Shown here one piece after another: positions 58,777 through 64,000 of a stretch of DNA of 64,000 nucleotides. The stretch covers positions 28,702,218 through 28,766,217 of the forward strand of contig NC_049980.1 in the NCBI RefSeq assembly GCF_000003815.2. The letters are read 5' to 3'. Made by a program: the position numbers and the translations under genes. The stretch's first letter is position 1, and every line of letters begins with the position of its first letter. Source of the DNA: Branchiostoma floridae. Lineage: Eukaryota > Chordata > Leptocardii > Amphioxiformes > Branchiostomatidae. The notes beneath the pieces are model-generated. The model saw nothing but the letters and a program-made list of their open reading frames with translations, was not told where the DNA came from and ran no database searches.

Positions 58777-59085
58777 TTATTTTTTTGCGAACCTGGCTAA
58801 CTGAAAATACGTATCAGCACTCTTTGCAAAAAACGATGTGACGAGAGAGAAAGCTGAGAAGCCATGCTCGTTTGCATCGTTAACGATACCGGTAATAAGA
58901 AACCGACTCAGCTGGCACAAATGCACCAATATATGGCACACGGCAACGTGTCATATTGCATGTCGCTATGGATCGATTAGAAAAGGTGATAACCTCTCTG
59001 CGGTGAAAATGGGAACAGGACACCGCCCAACCCTGCCTTTAGAAAATTACTGGTCATCATCTGTTTTCTGGGGCCACGAGCTCAC

Positions 59086-59130
59086 CTCCAAAATGACCCT
59101 GTTCATTCTATTCTGTCCTCTAATTTCATC
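59086..59130 (-). CDS. Weak candidate 45-bp exon
   Basis: Minus-strand acceptor CCCTCTTTCAAATAG and donor GGAG|GTGAGC bracket 15 open codons (DEIRGQNRMNRVILE) in phase 0 at both ends. The splice signals are good, but an exon this short carries little coding evidence. It shares strand and phase with 61456-61629. Confidence 0.2.
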
Positions 59131-59401
59131 CTATTTGAAAGAGGGAATCTTTTGAAATATTTGAAGTCATTGTGCAGGTCCTGACCTCGAGATCGGAACA
59201 TGGTCTCGGTATTATCAAACTTTTTGTTGTTGCGTAATTACGGTCTTTGGCTGATACGTGGATGTATAAATCTAGACATATGAGTGCATTGGTGTTCGTC
59301 GGATGGCGTGAAATTCACTGTTTCACATTGAAAAGTGATGGTTCCAAATATGGTACGTCTGAGCGTCTGAGCTGAACAGATGAACAGAAAATCTCGCACT
59401 T

Positions 59402-59411
59402 TCTCGCGAGA
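59402..59411. promoter_or_regulatory. TCTCGCGAGA motif
   Basis: A perfect palindromic TCTCGCGAGA inside TTCTCGCGAGAA. In vertebrates this decamer is a core-promoter element bound by Kaiso/ZBTB33-type factors. Its significance here is inferred only. Confidence 0.3.
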
Positions 59412-61102
59412 ACCACCTGCGCGAAGTTTTACACAGGGATGAAACGACTTTTCGCGACAAGTTCGTTCAGTTCGTTGTGATCTTGTATCTGAACTTTCTA
59501 CCACAACTAATGGGAAAATAGAGGATAACAAATTTTAGAAATAATTTATAGAAAATTTTCTTCTTATCTCCTTTAGGACATAATTATTGTTGTCCGAAAG
59601 AAGGAAAAAATCTGTCAATTATATAAGATAAAGTTTTCGTAGTTCCAACAATCAATGAAGCATCACCGAGACAGTAACAGTCGGTCTGATATATATTATT
59701 TAGGAAAGGCGTGAAGTTAAATGCGTTGAAATCTATATGATTGCATACATGTATGATGCGTTGATTTTTTTTCAAATGTCTAGGTGATAGAAAATAAGAT
59801 CATCTTTACCATTATTTTGACATTTGGAATTCACAGTCGTGATGTCACTGGTCGGCTTACCACCAGTTTAATTTAGCAATATCCGAAACAGACTATGCAA
59901 AGGTCTTGATTATCCAAAATGTATCGCAAAGGGTTTATTCCTATAACGATTACAGCCAAACAGAAACAAAAAATATATTCGAAGGTGTTGTGCACAAGTC
60001 ATCATTCAGAGATTATCGGGCAAATGTGGTCTCGAAGGCGGGGAGTTGGCAAACGAATCGGAGACCCGGAACGCTGCGTAATTTCAGCGCCGATTGCGAT
60101 CAATAGGTTGGACTGGGTGTGGTCATCATCGTGTTGTGGCGAACATGAGCGGGCTTCGGTTAGGGTTAATCATTGTAACGCTGAATCAGTCTGGTATGGT
60201 CTAGCCTCTAGAAAACCTTCTGCAATGTACGGTAAAATGGAAAAATAATGGATTGAGTAATGTTTTTCGTGACGGCTGTGCCATGCATAGGGGTTGATGC
60301 TGGAGAAGTAAAGCAGATTGATCGTAGGTGTGAACAGCACCAGCTAAATGAAAATGCAAGAAGGTTATAATGCAAGAAAGTCATTAGACATGGATGTGCA
60401 GTGATGCCTCTTTCTTGTACATCCACTGTCAGGTTAAAGCTAACATCATACAGCAGACAAAATCACATCGGACGAGTCTGCAAGCTCGAAAGGAGTCGCG
60501 ATCACTGCGCGATTTTTAGGCATCGGTCGATGCTCGCAGGTAATCGAAACATGTTCAATGAGATGGTAATATTAGATTTTTAGGTACAAAAATACGCTGT
60601 TCGATTCTCTGGTACCGGTCGTTATGTGTTTCGGCGACCTTCTTCTGGTACGGTCAAGAAATGCGAGCGAAGGTCGTTGACCCCCAGTGTGACACCGGCT
60701 TGTGGAGAGGACTTGAGCCTCTGTATAAAATCGAGAATAGATTACCTAAGCTCTCCCTCCAACGGTTCATAAAACCATTAAGAAAGACAGATGGCCATGC
60801 CGATCCATTGCGAAAAGGTAGCTTTTCTGTAATACAACCTTAACTACCAACAGATGGACGGTATTATGGAGGGCACGGTAAAACGATATCTTGATCTGAT
60901 AAGCTATTAAGGTGATAGATCGGGGCAATTTGCTATTTTATTATTTTTTCATGCTATGAGAAGATATTGAAGGAAGGCAATAAAGTATATGGCTATTGGA
61001 GTTGCCTTGACATTCAACTTGAACCTACACGTCATTGGCCGTCTGTAAGGACATTGGTAAATGGTATTGAACGTGTATTGCTGGGCTATTCTTTTGTCTT
61101 AC
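59412..61102. other. No recognised gene
   Basis: Several overlapping frames of 60-109 codons on the plus strand (59906-60248, 60661-60843, 60967-61170) show no motifs. At 60463-60500, CGGACGAGTCTGCAAGCTCG resembles part of the 49.8-kb hairpin MITE and may be an old fragment. Confidence 0.35.
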
Positions 61103-61307
61103 CTTTTGGCAGATGCTTCAACTGTGCCTTGGCCAATGATTTCGATAAAACAACGGACCTTCGGCTCTGACAACAAATTCGTTTTACTCTAGCAGCTAGC
61201 TCGATATTTTCAATTTGTTTCTCATTGCCAAAACTTTTCATCTGGGAAGGCATGTAGCCCCTGATTCGATACACTGCGGCTGCATTGGTCATAAAGTGTC
61301 CTTTATT
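61103..61307 (-). CDS. Weak candidate exon, unrecognised
   Basis: On the minus strand an open frame with basic, protein-like composition (MPSQMKSFGNEKQIENIEL, then SKSLAKAQLKHLPK) ends exactly at a consensus donor AAAG|GTAAGAC. The 5' limit is uncertain; a CAG at 61310-61308 would keep the phase of the exon at 61456-61629, but its pyrimidine tract is poor and the implied intron is only about 150 bp. Confidence 0.2.
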
Positions 61308-61455
61308 CTGTCGCAAGTGCCCCCGACATTATTTTACAGAAGGGCATGAAATAAGATCTTATAGACAGGAGTGAATGCCTTACCACGGTGCCCAGTGTTT
61401 CCATTAAACCTGTGAAGTATGAGTGTAAGCCCCTGGATTAGCGGGTTACACTTAC

Positions 61456-61629
61456 GATGCAAGTCACGCTCGCGGCCTGCCCAGCTCTGCGTGGCCATGT
61501 TGGCTTTCCCACCGCAGCTGAGACCGTGTGGGTGAGGTCTGAGGTGATGACGGCACCCAGCTCACCGAACCTGACTCTCGTTTCAAGCATGTCTTCACGC
61601 TTGGAAAAGTGTTCGACAAGTGCAAGAAG
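61456..61629 (-). CDS. Best host-exon candidate: 174 bp, phase 0-0, unrecognised protein
   Basis: The minus strand has an acceptor with T-rich tract (ATTTTTAATGTATTTTGTGA then TACACTCCAG) ending at 61630 and a consensus donor ATC|GTAAGTG at 61455. Between them 58 codons are open, beginning LLALVEHFSKREDMLETRV and ending GQAASVTCI. Third-position G+C is about 64%, against about 40% overall, and composition drops to AT-rich at both exon edges. The frame also stays open a further 13 codons upstream (NYLGIFNVFCDTLQ), so an earlier acceptor is possible. Alternative frames are Ser-rich or broken. I recognise no domain and do not propose a function. Confidence 0.45.
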
Positions 61630-61672
61630 CTGGAGTGTATCACAAAATACATTAAAAATGCCTAGGTAGTTT

Positions 61673-63265
61673 GCTGTATTATTTATTTATATTTTTCCAG
61701 ATCCCCCATTACTTTTATTGGATATCTACCCAATTATCTTTCTGTACCGTGTAGCAAGAATAACCGTACGTGCTCTTCTCCTCGGCGTTTAACGTGTTAG
61801 AAGGACATTTTACTTTAAAATGGTTCTGATCCCACACACTGGTATCGGCGGTGTCCGAAAATCACTCTATATCTACACTTAAAGTATCCTATATACTCTA
61901 CTGGGACTCACCACGCACAAGTCGGCCGTGATATGATCTAAAGCTGATGTATTAGATTTTAGAGAAGAGGATAAGCAAACGTTAAGTTGGAAAAACCAAA
62001 GGCGACGTATTTATGACGAAGATATAAATAAACACTTGGAAACGCGTCAGCCAACTGTATTGGCCTCATCCGTTGGCAACTTTTCAATCGGCATGGGTGC
62101 TGTATGTTTGTAAGTTGATATCCTTGTTGTAGTACAACTTCTTCAGGGAATTGATGAATTGTGTGAAGATTTTTAAAACCAGAAAAAAAATGAAGCTGTA
62201 AATATACAAGTACCAAGAAATGAAATTGGTGTCGCCTTTGTGATATTTTGGAAGTTGCCGCAGGCAGAGTCCCGTTGCCGCCTTCATCATCAGCCCTAAT
62301 GATGCACACCAGATGTTCCGGTGCTCTTCAGACACCGCGATCAGACGAAACACCACACCCCTCTAGACACAACCGCAGGAATCGGTAACTTTTAGGTTGT
62401 CAGGAAAAGTCATCACTAATCGACATTTGTTCCCCATCTGATTAGGTGAAATGTTACATCGATCAATCAAACTTCAGTTCCGCCTTCAGCGTGCCGTATT
62501 GCATATAATGAACAGCTGGTCTTCATGATCTCTGGTCCACGCTAGAAAGTTACACCAAGACCAAAACGTTATTCCAAAGGAAATGAGATAGGGATTAGGT
62601 ACTCAATATTATCTGTAGGATTGAAAAATCATAATGGACAATCGGTAAATTAAAAGAGCTTTTCATCTCATTAGTAATTCCCAAAGAACATCCCCAGCCA
62701 AAGGTAATTAATTTTGTCAATTAGTGTATGTTCCTGTAATTCCACAACGGCATAGAATGAGCCTAAGGTTGCCTCTAAAGATATATATTCTTATTACTGT
62801 AATATAGACGAAATTCCCTTGCATTCATACAGCACTGAGATTGAATGGTTACATGTTCGGCGTCTTGTGGTTTGCGAGACGGTCTTAAATTTGTTGACGC
62901 ACTTTAAAGCAGTGTTCCGCTGTGTTTCCAAGAAGGGGGCCATTTCTTTGCAGCAATTCGACACTTAAGCATCAGGTGTATCAAGGGACACTGACATTTC
63001 CGGTTTCACCGTAGATCAAAAAGCCTTATATGAAATTTAGTGCCAAATCTTGTTTGTCTTCAATTTGTCTCTTTATTTTCCTAATTGTTTGGTTGTGCAT
63101 CTCCAAGGTCCTCAGTGAGAAGTATTTCTCTTAATATCAAGTTAGACATTGTTGGCTTCGTGCTATCCACAGTTCACGATGACTTTGGGGGAAATTTGGA
63201 TTTCATATTTAGCCAGGTAATCCAAAATTCCATGAAGGCCTCCTTGTTCACGATAAATCCGCTCT
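61673..63265. other. No recognised gene; one exon-like minus patch
   Basis: A GC-richer stretch at 62245-62372 has a minus frame (VVFRLIAVSEEHRNIW...LPKYHKGD) after an acceptor-like GTTGTGTCTAG but only a poor donor, so it is left uncalled. The 116- and 90-codon minus frames here overlap each other. Confidence 0.35.
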
Positions 63266-63270
63266 TAAAG

Positions 63271-63736
63271 ACCCCTTCACACGAGAGCACGAATGAGCCG
63301 GAATGCCGTCAGAATGAATTTTTTTCAATTCCTGGCAATTCGTACTGTATTCTAAACATTCTTACTGCATTCCAGATATTCGTCCCTGTTCTTTTGGCAA
63401 GCTCGAAAGTTTTTGACATGTCAAAAACTGTCGAGGTGCATTCGAAGTGAAGAAATATCGAATTGCATTCCAAGTGATTCTAAGTGTATTTTACCTATTC
63501 TAACTGCAGTCTGACCGCATTCTGTGGTATTCCAACATTATTCGAAACATTCTTATCTCATTCGATGGAGAACCGAAACGGCACGCCACTTCAAATCCTG
63601 TCCGAATGTGGCCAAAAGAATATCTGGAATGCAGTAAGAATGTTTAGAATACACTACGAGTTCCCAGGAATAAAAAATGATTTTCATTCTGACGGCATTT
63701 TGGCATTTGGGCTCATTCCTTCTCGTGTGAAGGGGA
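63271..63736. mobile_element. MITE with about 110-bp terminal inverted repeats
   Basis: The left arm (CCCCTTCACACGAGAGCACG, AATGCCGTCAGAATGAA, TATTCTAAACATTCTTACTG, CATTCCAGATATTC) is mirrored on the right, ending CTCGTGTGAAGGGG. The mirrored blocks are nearly identical, differing by small indels. The interior is rich in ATTCnnA words and holds a 22-bp perfect palindrome (63408-63429). The 121- and 85-codon frames inside and across it are by-products. No clear target duplication, although both ends sit next to a TTAWA-like sequence. Confidence 0.87.
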
Positions 63737-64000
63737 TATAAGGTCCATTTGGAATCCCCACCCGAATGGCACCGAATGTGGCACGAATTTTGCAAATACT
63801 TCATTCCGGCTGGTTCTGCTTGATTCCTGCTAATTCGGTTTCAGTCTGAAGGCCCTATGACGCTGCGTCCTAACGTTGTCACGAAACACTTTAAACAACG
63901 GTACCGAAAGAACGTGACATGAAATCTTACTGCCTGTTATTTGGTATACCACAGAGCGATGAGGATGCGGCGTCACAGCGGCAGATAGCGTCTGAAATCG

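Noticed and set aside
61457-61669. Plus-strand 70-codon frame, and a plus-strand reading ending KCKKLECITKYIKNA, over the exon candidate.
   Set aside because: The first is Ser-rich with no splice context; the second needs two in-frame TGA codons explained away. The minus-strand frame fits splice signals and codon bias better.

Overview
The window reads as animal nuclear DNA that is almost entirely non-coding and repeat-rich. Base composition is about 40% G+C, there is no long reading frame, no operon-like packing and no rRNA or intact tRNA gene. It carries hairpin-type miniature transposons (MITEs), tRNA-derived SINEs, non-LTR retrotransposon tails, microsatellites, minisatellites and a short interstitial block of CCCTAA telomere-type repeat. 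Several repeat families resemble ones I associate with amphioxus (Branchiostoma). That is recollection, not a search, so amphioxus is my best guess at moderate confidence. A run of exactly 100 N at 34641-34740 is an assembly gap.

Layout. 0-10 kb: a non-LTR retrotransposon C-terminus on the minus strand (305-607), a TTAA-flanked inverted-repeat element abutting an older MITE (4301-4815), a copy of a widespread dispersed repeat (about 5.5 kb), and a 30-bp minisatellite (8623-8863). 10-17 kb: two further inverted-repeat elements (10320-10900), a probable retroposon tail with stem-loop (about 14.5 kb) and a 172-bp tandem duplication (16.8-17.2 kb). 17.4-19.5 kb: the most structured repeat locus, three near-identical 163-bp units running into two diverged copies of a 0.6-0.74 kb module that contains a CCAAT-box-like, promoter-like segment. 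22-31 kb: a recurring 15-mer ending in a 30-bp perfect palindrome (22.9-23.3 kb), 190-bp and 100-bp duplications, a MITE at 24.5 kb, a frame-broken coding-like stretch near 27 kb, a MITE at 28.1 kb and a decayed 27-bp minisatellite (30.4-30.9 kb). 35-43 kb: the C-terminus and tail of a second non-LTR element (35.7-35.9 kb), MITEs at 36.8, 38.6 and 40.5 kb, interstitial telomere repeat (39.8 kb) and two copies of another dispersed repeat. 47-57 kb: two tRNA-derived SINEs, one apparently split by a hairpin MITE, a 320-bp GT tract (52.6-52.9 kb), a MITE in a duplicated segment (55 kb) and a MITE with a 9-bp target duplication (57.0 kb). 57.6-64 kb: CA/GA microsatellite, a CpG-richer patch with YY1/TISU-like motifs, the best host-exon candidate (61456-61629, minus strand) and a 470-bp element with terminal inverted repeats of about 110 bp (63.3-63.7 kb).

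Host genes. I recognise no host protein. The best exon candidate is 58 codons, GC-rich and bounded by good splice signals. A 60-bp phase 1-1 exon at 50.3 kb is second. The others are weak because short stop-free stretches next to GT dinucleotides are expected by chance in 64 kb. The window is most likely intergenic or long-intron sequence, perhaps with one minus-strand gene in the last 6 kb.
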